From Phaeotremella fagi (taxonomy: Eukaryota; Basidiomycota; Tremellomycetes; Tremellales; Phaeotremellaceae): 64,000 bases of DNA. The notes beneath the pieces were generated by a model. The model did no database searches. It had not been told where the DNA came from and saw nothing but the letters and a program-made list of their open reading frames with translations. Numbering within the stretch: position 1 is the first letter of the stretch; every line of letters starts with the position of its first letter. The stretch spans positions 806,001 to 870,000 of the forward strand of contig BCHU01000008.1 of NCBI GenBank assembly GCA_001599715.1, in the 5' to 3' direction. Shown one piece after another: positions 24,536 to 36,431 of this stretch. Both the position numbers and the translations under genes were made by a program.

Positions 24536-27500
24536 TCACGCAAATGGATAGTTCCAAACCTCCTCCTCCTGACCAGTCCCAGTCTGACCACCCAACCCCC
24601 CATTCTGACTCAAATCAAAAGTAACCCCCTGCTGATGAAACCAATCACCCATCCCTTGATCCATCCCCTCCCATTGTCCGTTCCCGTTCCCATTCAGATC
24701 ACCACTGTAACCCCTAGCAGGTTGAGACTGAGCGTTGACAGTATCCCAATCGTTAGTTGACCATAACTCGTCTTCCCCAACTACGGGTAAAGATTCTTCT
24801 ACGGTTTCGAGGACAGTGTTGAGACCGAATGATGACATTAATCTGTACTTTTATGAGTCACGCAATAAATGAGTGAAAAGTGACATACGTAAAAAAATCA
24901 TCTCGCATACCCCCACCCATCCTACCCCCCATTTCACCCAATCTATCAGCCCAGGTATCAGAGAACGCCTCGGTACTCCTAGGGGATCCAAGAAGTGGTA
25001 AAGAGGTGTTGGTATTACTAAACACCTGGTAATCCGGATTCGAAATAGACACAGGCGATGCATTCTGGAGAGTGAAAGGGACGTTGGGTGGTTGTGACAG
25101 AGGTAACGATTGAGACGGTACTTGTTGATTGATTTGATATAAATTAGGAGGGGCGTTTAGAGATGGTGAAACGAATGGGAAGAGGACGTTTGAAGATCCC
25201 CCAAAAGACATGACTTGTTGAACCGGTATAAAACCAGGTTGTGAAGTTGAAGTTGCAAACCCAATATCTTGATTACCCCTGTTAACCCAAGCCAACACCA
25301 ACTCCCTAAAACAGGCTTCATAACCCGATGCCCCCGGGAAACTCTTGACGAAGATCCCAAGTGTCTCTTGACATTTATGTAGTGTACTAGATGCTCTGGT
25401 GGTATCGATAACTTTTGATTTATCGGAATTGGAAGCTAGGTGTAGTAGGGTTAAACCGGATAAGAAAAGTCTGTACAAAGCCCATGTTGATAGTCGTGGA
25501 GATTCTGGGATAGGTTGGAGAAGATCGTATTGGATCTAGATGGGTTAGTAACATAACAATTGGATGGTTCACTCACCTCGCAAAGAGACGCCGCTGACTC
25601 TGCACAGGCAATTAGATACTGTTGACCAATCTTGGAACTGGAAATCACTGGACGAAGTAGCATTTGAACACACTAGCCATCAGTCAAGATAGACACCCGA
25701 CTCACATTATGGTATTCCATATCGAAATGTGCTTTCGATAACAACGGGACACCAGCTCTACCAGGTGGTAAAACAGGATGACAAGCTTTCCAACGAGAAA
25801 GACGGTATAGAAGCGAGTCAACGTCTTTGAGACGATCTCGATCATCCCCATCCAGAGAGTTGTCTTTAGATTTCCGTCGAACAGGTACGTCAGGTCTGTA
25901 GATTGCGTCTCTGTCGCTCGTCAGCAGGATCCAGTGTAATCAAATCTGACCTACTGTATATCCTGTTTCAATTGATTTAACCTTACATTGTGAATCGACG
26001 AAGTCATCTAAAGTCAGCTTGATCTGAAAACCCACCTACCGAGGTAATAGAATCATAACCCGAATCGTATTCATCCCCAGGTCTTTTCCCATGTCCAAAT
26101 TCAATCTGTTTGTTCTGCATCAAAGTGATACTTTTAGAATCGTTGAAATCAATATCAATATTCAACGGTAACTCCACATCAATATCTCTATCCTGAATAC
26201 CAGAAGGTCGACCAAGTTGTAAAGCCATCATCCTGATCCATCAATACCGTATCAAATCTATTGACCTACCGATCTAAAGTGTACACAGTCCAGAAGACAC
26301 GTTTCTTCATTTCATATTTCAAGGGATCTCTTTCACGTTGATTTTTGGATCGTGTTCGTCGATGTAAACCAAGTTCTATCGCTGTTCTTAACGCCAAACC
26401 TCCAACTTGCCAAATACTGAGTTCAGCTCTTGGATGTCTAAACGAATAGATGGTCAACAGAACCAAAGCTTGAACAGTAGCTATCGAATGTTGCGACGTG
26501 AGTGTTGACAAACAAGCGACAGCGGTATTGTAATAAACCTAAAAATCAGTCTCTACCTGAAAAAACCCAAAACCTACCTCATGCGAAACGGCACCCTCCA
26601 AATGTTCATCCTCAGTCAACCGAGCCCCATAACCATAACACAACCAGAGGAAGAAACTCGCCAACAAACGTCTCTGATCGTTACCCTGTCCAGCACCAAT
26701 AATCGGCCGCTGCAAACAAATCTGTTCCCTGTTAGCGTGCCAATTCCTAACCGCCGGCCAATCGAAACAACCGTATCGAGCTTGGATATGCATATACACC
26801 ACTGAGAGGTAATGTGAGGCTAGCGATGGAGTTGGGAGAGCTGGAGTTGGATGGTTAGTGGTGTAGGAGAGTGCTGATTGGAAAGACGCTATTTCTGGGG
26901 GAGCTAGATAAGAGAATCTTGATAATTGAGATGGTTGAGATCGAGGTCGACGGAGTGCACTGAGTGTCAGTGGATGTTATTGAATCAACTTACGTCGCAC
27001 AAACTCTAGCCCAATTCACACCTGAACTCGCACCCACATAAAGAGGTTCACCAGATCCACTGAGACTAAGTAATCCAATCCCCATAGCTAGATCTTCGTT
27101 GTCATCGTCGTTATCGTCGGATCGTGGTTGAGTGGATCCATTGGGGGTAGTCACTGGATCGGTACTAGTACCAGTTCCAGCAACGACAGTCTGACCATCA
27201 TTCCCAATAACCAATTCATAACTCCCCTTTGGATATTGTTGGGTTAAAGATTCAACAGCAGCGTTGAGAGGTTGAGAAAGAGAATGATCACTAGTCAACA
27301 ATGAATCAGGTTGGAATTTAGATAATTCAATTTCTAGAAGTGCGATTCTAGCTTCGAGTTGTGAGACGTATCTACAATCATCAGCATTGATATTCGTTCC
27401 CGACTCACTCTAACAAAAACAATTCGTTAGGTGTACGTTCGAGATAGACGCATTCTGAACGACTGGTGAAACAATTCGTACAAGTTGGTACGTTAGATGT

Positions 27501-27632
27501 CCCGGGTGGTGCAGGAACACATTTAGCTTTACGTTCTTTGCATCTGACACAAGCTATTGCACCTCTTTTCGAAGTTAGTGATCGTTTCTTGGATGTTGAG
27601 GTGGTTGATTTAGTGCTTGGATCTGCTGGCAT
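24536..27632 (-). CDS. Zn2Cys6 transcription factor with Fungal_trans domain
   Basis: Fungal regulator. From ATG 27632 a basic N-terminus precedes the binuclear zinc cluster ACVRCKERKAKCVPAPPG and CTNCFTSRSEC (six Cys present), then ERTPNELFLLE and a short coiled-coil linker. The middle holds the Fungal_trans region, with SIWQVGGLALRTAIELGLHR, KKRVFWTVYTLDR and MMALQLGRPSGIQDRDIDVE in separate exons. The C-terminus is Gln/Gly/Asn-rich and acidic, ending EEEVWNYPFA at TGA 24538-24536. Many introns. The 5' end of bZIP lies 279 bp beyond its stop, both on the minus strand. Regulated pathway unknown. Confidence 0.88.
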
Positions 27633-27937
27633 CGTGTAGTTTATGGACGAGGTGCCATGAAGAAAATGTAAATAAATGATGTTATCTAACTTTTTTATTC
27701 AGGTTCAAATTTGGGTTACTCAATTCTCGATCACCTCATTCGGTTACTTCCACATCCTTGATGTTCAACAACCCACGACACACGCAATGACAATATCCAA
27801 TGCAGAACAGAACGTGAACATATCTACTTATATCCTACACTACATCTTAACAAGACAAAACATCCACCGTTACTGATTTCGATTTTATTTGTGTTTTCAA
27901 CAGATAAGTCAAACCGTCTTCCAACCTCCAGTCAAGT
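27633..27937. other. Intergenic, no gene seen
   Basis: 305 bp upstream of the Zn2Cys6 gene and downstream of the PRPP synthetase gene. The open frame 27,676-27,876 has no protein-like character. Confidence 0.4.
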
Positions 27938-29307
27938 CTATATCCCATTGGTATAAGGAACCTCATGGAAGAGATATGACTAAAGAAGTGTTAGTTAAGC
28001 CAGATGAAGCAAACACTTGGAACCTACCACACTCTCTCCGAAATGACTTCTTCTAATAGTCTCAGCCAAAACATGACTAACATCAACAACCTCGATTTTA
28101 TCACATTCAGCAACCCGTTCACCTTGAGGTATGGTATTAGTAACAACCAACTTCTCCATTCCACTCTCTTCGATAACCTTCAAAGCTGGTCCAGATAAGA
28201 TTCCATGCGTGACCAAAGCGTAAACTTTTGTCGCACCCGCTTCTAAAAGGTTACGTGAAGCTAAACCTAATGTACCACATGTATCTGCCATGTCGTCGAC
28301 TAGTATTGCGATTTTACCTTTGACTGAACCGACTAGGACCATTCTTGAGACTTCGTTGGCCTTTTTACGTTCTTTGTGGAAAAGTGCGAAATCAACGTTC
28401 AGTCGATCAGCGATGGATGTTGCCCTGGAGGTTAGTCGGGGGGTTAGATTGCTAGCATACCTCTTGGCACCTCCTGCATCTGGTGAAACGATGACACAAT
28501 TTTTAACATCAATGTTGTCTCTCATGAATTGAACCATGGAAGGTTCGGCGTAAAGCTGTTTAGATCAGTATCAGGCAGTAAAAGCAGGCTCACGCTACGC
28601 AGGAAGTCAGCTTTGACAATGAAATGCAAAAAATCACTCACTTATCAACAGGGACATCAAAGAAACCTTGAATTTGCGAAGCATGTAAATCCATGGTCTA
28701 AACCGTCAACACACGTCCAAATATCTAACCCACAATAACATGATCACACCCAGCTTCTCTCAACATGTTAGCAACCAGTTTAGCCGTGATCGGAGCTCTT
28801 GATTTATCTTTCTTATCTTGACGAGCATAAGGGAAATGAGGAATGATCGCCGTTATTCGACGTGCGGATGCGATCTATCGGTTAGTGTTGGTGGTTAACG
28901 AGAACTCACTTTACAAGCGTGAATCATTATACATAATTCTAACAACGAAGTGTTGACTTCACCCGCGCCCTTGATTTATCAGTTTAAACCCAGACAGCTT
29001 AGAAGAATCGACTTACAGTGTTGAGAATATAGACATCGTAATCTCTGACACTCTCACAAATCGTTACTTTGGTTTCACCAGAAGGTGGTTGAATAACGGT
29101 AGCTCTAGCCAAAGGGATTCGTAGACTAACAGGAGTGAGTTGGGCACGAACGATAGAAGAATGAACATACCGTTTAGCGATTAATTGAGCCAATTCAGGA
29201 TGTGATGAACCTAGTTGGGGTGGGTTAGTTGTTAAACCAAGAAGGTAGATGGTGAAATCGCACTTACCCGAAAAGAGTTTAATGGTGGAATAAGCTGCTG
29301 AAGTCAT
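27938..29307 (-). CDS. PRS: Ribose-phosphate pyrophosphokinase (PRPP synthetase)
   Basis: Makes phosphoribosyl pyrophosphate from ribose 5-phosphate and ATP for purine, pyrimidine, His and Trp synthesis. About 320 aa over eight or so exons. Seen: [14 protein letters not shown] joined to [92 protein letters not shown] and the PRPP-binding loop [12 protein letters not shown]. The last exon adds [13 protein letters not shown] and stops at 27940-27938. It is a full-length catalytic type without the long insertions found in some yeast Prs subunits. Which of several fungal Prs paralogues it is cannot be decided here. Confidence 0.95.
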
Positions 29308-31189
29308 GGTGTGATGAAGGGGGTTGAGGGATCAGGATGTAAGATGGTGAGAAAGTGATGAATTTGGACTATGTTGTGGGTCAAGTCGAGAAATTCGTGA
29401 TGTATGATGGGTAGGGATCCAGAATTAGTTTGAGAAGAAAGGAAGTTTAGACCTGGTTTATAGTGTATTTAATGGGGTTTTTATCGTATTTATCTGAGTG
29501 GTGATTGAATGGTTTATACCTTGACAGAAAACTTATTGAATAGAGGTTACAGAGAGATAGCCATTCTTTGACCAGAGGGAATCAATCGTTGGTTTAGGTG
29601 GATGAAAGGACAAGACAAGTCAAGTGAAAGTCGAGAAACCCTGAAAATTTGATGATCTAGGTGACTGTCGAATAGCCTCGTAATTGGGTGGGAATGCGTT
29701 GTTGGAATTGGATGGTAGAGAGTTGCACACTATCCAAATAACCAATCACAGTTGACTGCTGTGTGATGAAGTTGAGTAACAAATGATCCCAATACCTATA
29801 TACCAAATTTCAACACCCACCAAAGAGATGGCCAAAAAATTCTTTAATCGATCCCCTTGATTTACGGTCCGTTGAAGTGGTCAAGCCACAAAGCGATTGT
29901 ACCGAAAAAAGCCGTTCAGAAAGTGAGTGGAGAAAACGGAATGAAGTCAACAGAAAAAACCAGCTTTTACCAGAGCGAGAATTAGAAAGAATTTTCACCA
30001 ACCCCACAAAGGACCCTCGTCGTCATGCTACTTGCTATTTGAGCACGTTCTTTCAACCCTTCCTTTTGGTACATCTCAAGACGTTTCAGAGTGTGTTGGC
30101 AAACATGGAAATGGTTTCATAAATTTGCACAAGACCTCATGCATCGACATTGATGGTATCTATCTGTGAGAGTTTGACTTTTGGGTATTGTGGTTGTACT
30201 TTTAGTAATTCTTAAATTTCTGCGTATGGAAATTATTTGTCGAGTTTGACCCAAGTCGTGAACAATGACCTATTATCCCAAATTACTTTTACATGCACCA
30301 ATCCCTCTCTGCCACATCATAATAATCTTCAACTGAAGATCATGGAGGCACAGAGGAACGAAAAGAATGATAAAATCCCTAACTGAACTCCTACTGAATC
30401 TACTTAGAAGCGTTATATTCCGCGGAATCCAAAGAAGGAGAAGAAGCTTAGCTGACGTCAGAGAGCTGACGCTGACAAATTGGTTTCGGCTCGATCAAAA
30501 GAGAAAGACCAACAAAAGAGAGTTAGAACCCTTGGCGAATGGGACAAGCCACAGTAGGGATGACGTGGGTGGGAAGAGAATAGTATGTTTTGCTTTGTTT
30601 GTAGTCTCGCACTTGTTGTCGAGTCGACGAAGACAAAGTGTAACTTATGGCGACTGGAGGTGGATATCCAAGAGCTCAAGAGCTAAGATGAACCTTGAGG
30701 TATGGTAAGTTAACTTAAATTTAAAATCCGTGCACGAGGTCGGAACCAATGACTGGTGACATACAACAGCTACGGATCCTGATATAATGAGTAGGTTAGA
30801 AGTACGACTTCCAAAAAAGGAAAGTACTACCTCCACTTGTAAGGACCACTAAGAGAATTGAGTGGCGAATACCTTCGGGGATGATGGGAATGCCTTCGGT
30901 GAAAGAGTAGATTAGTCCCTAACACGAAGGATGATTACTAAGGAGGGACAAGGACATATGCTGCATGGATGGATGAGGTGTCCCATTTTTATTTCTCCTT
31001 GTTCTTCCGATCTTCTTTTCAACATCAACATCCATAAACAGTGTTCTTTACTCATTATTTTGATTTTTTCTGATAAATTCGACTTTCGAAAAAAATCAAA
31101 AAAATCCAGAAAAAAAAATCAACATACATTCAAAACATTGATTGACGACGTGACGAGTACACTTCCCGGTATCCTCGGTTTGGTCCACA
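29308..31189. other. 1.9-kb intergenic region, no gene supported
   Basis: Divergent promoters of the PRPP synthetase and Ytp1-like genes. Open frames such as 30,367-30,708 (+) and 29,810-30,007 (-) show no domain, no codon character and no splicing partner. A short imperfect tandem repeat (GAATACCTTCGG / GAATGCCTTCGG) lies at 30,866-30,899. An A-rich tract at 31,088-31,120 precedes the Ytp1-like gene. This is the largest gene-free stretch of the window. Confidence 0.5.
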
Positions 31190-33505
31190 ATGTTATCCCA
31201 ACGACCCATTTATCTGATCGCCGTTATAACACTCATCCTATCGACTTTCGTTACTGCATCCCCAACATCTCTCGAACCTGCGTTCAGTCTAGAAAGGAGT
31301 CCTTCACCCCACGATGATTCTCACGATCACAACGACATGGACATGGATATGGACATGGATATGGACATGGGTATGGCTGACGACATTAAACCAATTCCAC
31401 CGACCTCAACCTCAACGTCCAAACCACCAGATCCACATTTAGGCCATAACCACGGATCCCACGAAGCAGCCAAAACTATTTTAGACGACGTAGACATTCA
31501 TAACTGGCATTCCTTCCCTCCCTCATATCTAGCAGCCGATTTCAGACTCGACAACGAAACAGCTATCTTTGGTGAGGAATTTGATGAATCCTGGAATCCA
31601 GAGAATGAAGGTGGTCATCTCGGTTTGATGTTTGTTCATGTCGCTTCGATGATGACTGCTTATTTCGGTGCTCTCCCTTTAGGTAGGTTTTTCGCGTTTT
31701 CTTTTTTTAGTGATTTGATGCTGATGACTTTGTTGATTAGCTCTTGGACTTCGGGCTGCTGGTCATCCATCACATTATTTGGTTAATGTTCTTTTCCTTT
31801 TTATAGCGTCGTTCGGTTGGTTGGCTGGGATAGCTTACAAGGCACAAACCCCTGATCGGTAAGTGGTTTTTTGTTTGGTTCCAATAAAAAAAAACTAATA
31901 AATCGTCAGATACCAAGGAGCAGCACATAACGGATTTGGAAATGTTCTCTTGTTAACTTCAATCGCACTCTCAGCGTTGGATTCATTAGGTCTAATCAAA
32001 AGGGTGATAACATTCCTCAAAGCCGAGAAGAATCGTTCTTGGTCATCTTTCGTTAATGTGTTGTTGTCAAGGGAAGATGACGAACATTACAGAACGGCTA
32101 GTCGTTATGAGATGGTAGGGTTAACTGAACAAAATGAAGAACCGGTATCTTCAGTTTTCGCTTTAGGCGACGATGACGAAGAACACGAAGAATATCCCGA
32201 AACCAGAAGAACACTTTCAACAGGTAATCAAAGACCTTGGTTACTTCGACACGATTCTCCACCATCTAGAACATCAACTGGATCTGATGGTACACTCCAT
32301 GATTCACCTATATCACCTAGTTCTTCTAACGACGATGGAAATAAACCCAAATCAAGAGGTCAAGGTGCTTTCAACGCTCATGAATCGCAACCCACCTGGT
32401 CCAACTCTACCAAACGAGTTTCACGTTTCAAGAGGTCGTTGGAAATTTCGCTCACTTGGATAAGAAGAACTCAGGTGGTCATCGCCTACGTCGTTTTCCT
32501 AACTGGAATATCATCATACACCGTGAGTTCAACGTCTCCTAGATTCTATTCCATACTTACAACCCAACAGGGAATGTGTCGAGCGAGCTACATCAACACC
32601 TGCGCCGCCCATTTAATCAAAGGAAGTATCTTCTTCCTATACGGAGTCCACTCTTTTGCACGTTATCTAGGTGCCTACGCCGATTTAGGTTGGGCATGGA
32701 ACAGACGTCCAGACGGTCGTCAAGGTCCTTCAGCAGAAATGATCGAATGCGCCTTAATCTTCGTTTATGGAATTACTAATACTTGGATGGAAAGATTCGG
32801 GGCTGAACCAGGTAGTCCTTATAGTGTTAAAACTGTTCAACATATTTCCATTGCTGTCATGTAGGTTAAACCATCTTTTGGTGTCAGTTGAAAGTTTATT
32901 GACCATTGGATTTAGGTTTTGGTTCGCTGGGTTGACTGGGATGTTACTTGAATCAAAGACTGTTAGAAGGGTTTTAGCTTCTGCTTCAACGAATGATGAT
33001 TCCCATGAACCCTTGTCATATTCATTCAGTTTCAACCCTCTACCAGCCTTAGTTATCGGTGTTGTAAGTCAATTCACCTCACTGACAATAATCAAAACTA
33101 ACCCCCACATAGACCGGATTAGCAATGGCAGCCCATCATCAACAATACGAATTCCAAGTTTCAATCCACTCCCTCTGGGGAAACCTACTAGCCGGAGCAG
33201 CCCTCTGTCGCTGTCTAACATATTTCTTCCTCTGGCTCCACCCACCAACAGATTCCACCATGCCTTCCAGACCACCTACCGAAGTCCTAGCGTCAATGGC
33301 TATGACGGGAGGAGGGATCGTTTTCATGCTTTCAACAGAGGAGATATCTTTTGCTGCTATGCGAGCGGGTTATGATGATATGATGGCTTTTTTGAATTTT
33401 ACGGTGGCGCTGACGAGTTTGATCTTTTGTTGGGTTTTGGTGGTTCTTGGTGTTAAGGGTTGTGCGGTTTTGAGATTGAAGAGGAAGGTTGAGAATCAGG
33501 TTTAG
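31190..33505 (+). CDS. YTP1: Ytp1-like multi-pass membrane protein
   Basis: Membrane protein of the fungal Ytp1 family (DUF2427 plus Ytp1 domain), molecular function unknown. Seen: signal peptide MLSQRPIYLIAVITLILSTF, a lumenal segment with six tandem Met-Asp pairs flanked by His-rich HDDSHDHND and HLGHNHGSHE, then the DUF2427-like HLGLMFVHVASMMTAYFGAL and LRAAGHPSHYLVNVLF helices, a cytosolic acidic loop, and the Ytp1 core AAHLIKGSIFFLYGVHSFAR, GYADLGWAWNRRP-type segment and ITNTWMERFG with HISIAVMFWFAGLTGM. About six introns; stop TAG 33503-33505. The family's TM/His pattern hints at haem or metal, but this is not shown. The Met/Asp/His segment could bind Cu or Zn (inference). Confidence 0.88.
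31317..31480 (+). repeat. Met-Asp tandem repeat with flanking His clusters
   Basis: GACATGGACATGGATATG-type hexamers repeat at about 31,332-31,370 and code for alternating Asp-Met. They are flanked by Asp/His-rich codons on both sides, within the Ytp1-like gene's lumenal region. Confidence 0.8.
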
Positions 33506-34348
33506 AGGGGGTTTAGAGCAAGTACTAGTGTGTGTTTGATGTGGGAGACAGATGACCGTTTAGAGATGAATTTTCGCGATTCCATTAGTATTTAACGACC
33601 TTTCATAATATAATTTATTACATGTTTATAATTTTTCTTCTTCTTTTCATACTTTATTTGATTTCTCCTTGCTTGGTTTCGTAGACACGATCTGTAGATT
33701 GTCATAAACCCTGAAGTACTCTGTACGAAGATCGATGACATGTCCGCTATTCTCAGATCCGGTCTGCTAATATTCAGCAAGACTTTAGTCTTATTTAATC
33801 TGAAAAGCACTTAACGCAAATGCCAAATCTATCTCCTCAATCTTCATTCAACTCTATCACTTTAGGTTAACATTAGACAGAGGTTCACCGTCCTTGACAG
33901 ATACATCACATAACGTGATTTTTCATTTGTCGGCTCTAGAGGAAAAAAAAAAAACGGAAACGAATTTCGGAGCTCTGAGAAGACTTGGGAAGTCACTTCG
34001 TAGCAGTTTTCGGGAGGGATTTGAATTTCTTTTGTCACACTTGGAAAAGAAGGACCAAGGAGGTATTCTGATAGATTACATGTCGTGATTTGTTTTCATT
34101 TATCGGCGTTAGAAAAGAAAAGAAAAGGAGAAGAAGGCCTTTGGCGAATACGTGAGAAGTCACAGTGCTGGGTTATAAATTGACTAAATGTTTGAACATT
34201 TCTTGTCTTTCCAACATCCATCTTTCCCCCGTTCTATTAAATCAAGTCAACTTCTTCATCTTCAAAGAAGTCATCCTCTCGTGAACACGAACAAAGAAGT
34301 GCTAACATTTCAAACAGTCTTCAGTCAACCAACTAATTATCAGGTAAG
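33506..34348. other. Intergenic with imperfect direct repeat
   Basis: 843 bp. Two related blocks at about 33,900-34,000 and 34,074-34,175 share ACATCxCxTGATTTTTCATTTGTCGGC-like sequence, then a purine-rich run and GAGAAG...GAAGTCAC. The offset is about 175 bp. No gene supported. Confidence 0.5.
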
Positions 34349-35148
34349 ATGTCGTCTTCTTCCAGACAAATGCTCAATACAAAACAAGTTCAAAAGCAAT
34401 GGACTGATGAGACGACGGCAACCGTATACGAAGAAAACGGGTGAATGATATCATTTATTCCGCCACTACCTTGATGTTAATCAACCACCAAATCAACAGT
34501 GCTATCAGCGGAATATCCTTCGTGTCAGATACAATACCTGGCTATACCCTTTCGCTGGCGGTCTCCGAAGGAATCAAGGTGCTGGGTAAATCCCGAAAAA
34601 GGGTCTACTTCATGTCCAACGTGACGGTGTCCGACAAGAAAAATGAGTCAATCTTATACTTCAAACTGAAGGATAACGAAAGCGAGTCAAGCCGTGGTTC
34701 TTTAGCGCTGGCCTTCAGATTTGAGAATATCAATACCAGCCGGGAAAGCTATGAAGACGCTCACTTAACAATTGGGAGACTTGCTGTTGCCGATAAAGCA
34801 ATCGTCTCACTCGCTAGGGAGACGCTCGATAAGTACCGGCCAAGTACCTACACAAATGATACCTCTGGGGTCGAACATTTTAGTGTTAATGAAGGAGAGA
34901 GTAGTCATGGAACAGGTTGGGAGAATCACGGTCAAGCTGTCTCATATAATTCAGGGGCCTATTACAACACTGGCCAAAGAAGTAGTACTGCAATGGGATA
35001 TTACGACCCAGACTCTGCGTATCAAGATCCTAGCTACGACATTCGTGGTGAGCAACCAGGGGTGGATGACAGAGACGAGGACAAGCAGGGCAAGAGGCGC
35101 AATAGGCGCCAGAAGGGCAAGGAGGTGAGGCGCAAGAATTCGTTCTGA
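34349..35148 (+). CDS. Orphan 246-aa protein with Tyr/Ser/Gly-rich tail
   Basis: Unrecognised. Start ATG 34349 (MSSSSRQMLNTKQVQKQWTD); one intron 34441-34499 joins EENG to AISGISFVSDTIPGYT in frame; stop TGA 35146-35148; 741 nt in total. The N-terminal half is a regular mixed fold, with YFMSNVTVSDKKNESILYFK and GSLALAFRFENINTSRESYE. The C-terminal half is disordered, rich in Tyr, Ser, Gly and Asn, and ends in a strongly basic run GKRRNRRQKGKEVRRKNSF that could be a nuclear signal or RNA contact. No signal peptide. The consistent splice and a protein-like N-terminal half support a real gene. Function unknown. Confidence 0.6.
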
Positions 35149-35759
35149 ATGGGAGGTAGGAAACAGACGGGATGCTTCTCAATGTGTAGCTATGACCTTG
35201 ATTTCTTTCCTCTGTTTCCAAAAACTAGATTCACGACCGAAAAAAAATCCAACTAAAAAAAAAAAANAAAAAAAAAAAAACCAGTCTANAAAAAANAAAT
35301 AGAGAAAAAAAAGGAAAGAAAGAAAAAAGAAATTGGTAAGGAGAGATATGAAAATAACTCAGTTGGGGGAGGGATGGGGATTGTAGATACAAGTAGTGCT
35401 CAGTATTATGCTATGGTTGAATCATGCTCTGATCTCCATTTTAACAGTGTTCAATCAAGTTTCTCGATGGTCTTCCATATAACGACACTGTCAAAACCTT
35501 TACTAAAGCAATGCCTACGATTAGCCAAAGAAGTGGACTGAGAATGGGTTGAATGAACGAAGGCGACGAGGAGAGAGATACGGCGAGACATACTCCAAAA
35601 AGTCAAACATATCATTTGATCTCAGTTGTTGGAGAACTTCTCATCTAAACTAGCTCTCAAGACATGGGAACTACTGACAAACTCATCAAACTATCGACAC
35701 AAGAAACACCAAAACAAGAAATCAAAAGTACAAGAAAATTTCCAACCAATGAAAAAACA
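35149..35759. other. Intergenic with A-rich tract and ambiguous bases
   Basis: An A-rich tract spans about 35,239-35,330. Ambiguous bases (N) sit at 35,267, 35,289 and 35,296, all inside homopolymer A, so the length there is unresolved. The rest shows no gene; the + frame at 35,664-35,939 is the shadow of the small minus-strand gene. Confidence 0.7.
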
Positions 35760-36099
35760 CTAATCATCCCCCCATCCATGACCCTTATTCTTAATCCTAA
35801 CAAACCAGAATCGTTCTCTACCCCCAAAAGAAGCTTTGATCTCATCAATCATCTCTTTAGCTCCTTTCTCTTCCTTTTCATCATCTACTCTAGCTTGTGG
35901 GTGTTCGGTTGCTTCGTGAGTTTGGGTAGTTTGGGTTAGGGGTTGGTTTTGATTTGATAGATGGGGTGGAGTTTGTTTCTCACGTGCTTTAGCACGGGAT
36001 TTGGCTTGATTTCTGGTGGTTGTTTAATCAGTTTTTGGTGTGAGCAGAAGGGGTTGGGACTTACAGTGATCCAGCGGTGTAGTTTACTCCTTTCCCCAT
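35760..36099 (-). CDS. Small conserved-looking protein, 95 aa, two exons
   Basis: Unrecognised. Exon 1 is 36099-36065 and codes MGKGVNYTAGSL with the last codon split. Intron 36064-36013 has GTAAGT and CACCAG ends. Exon 2 is 36012-35760 and continues LNQAKSRAKAREKQTPPH, then a Gln/Thr linker, ARVDDEKEEKGAKEMIDEIK, ASFGGRERFWFVRIKNKGHG and stop TAG 35762-35760. The total of 288 nt is in frame. Canonical splice sites, a basic N-terminus, and a helical plus aromatic C-terminus in a codon-biased frame support a gene. Neither exon stands out alone. No domain assigned. Confidence 0.6.
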
Positions 36100-36431
36100 T
36101 GTTTGCTTTATCTTTTGGATTTGGGATTTTCTGATGGTCTCTGTTGTTGGTAGTTTAGATTGTCAAGAGGAACATGATATTCTCAAGAATGTTGTTTCTG
36201 ATTTGAGTTTGATTTTGAGTTTGGTTTTGATGGATGTAAATGATTGAAAGCTGATTGTGGTTTCAACAGAATTTATTTAAGATCGCTGGTGGCACTCTGT
36301 CTAGACGTACAGGTATTCATTTAGTCTAAGTATACTCGATCTTGGCTGAGCAAGACAAATCCTAACTCTCTGCATTCTGTTATTGGTTTCATCGTACCCC
36401 TATATTGGTAAAGAACCATTGACATATGTTT
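36100..36431. other. Intergenic, no gene seen
   Basis: 332 bp between two minus-strand genes, AT-rich, with T/G-rich sequence at 36,120-36,240 upstream of the 95-aa gene, presumably its promoter and leader. Confidence 0.4.

Noticed and set aside
27701..27730. GGTTCAAAT resembling a tRNA B box
   Set aside because: No matching A box or cloverleaf stems nearby. No tRNA was convincing anywhere in the window.
30367..30708. 113-aa open frame in the 1.9-kb intergenic region
   Set aside because: Composition is not protein-like, no motif, no splice partner, and it overlaps an equally long frame on the other strand.
35664..35939. 91-aa + strand frame
   Set aside because: Antisense of the spliced 95-aa gene and ends in a Phe/Ser-rich low-complexity run.
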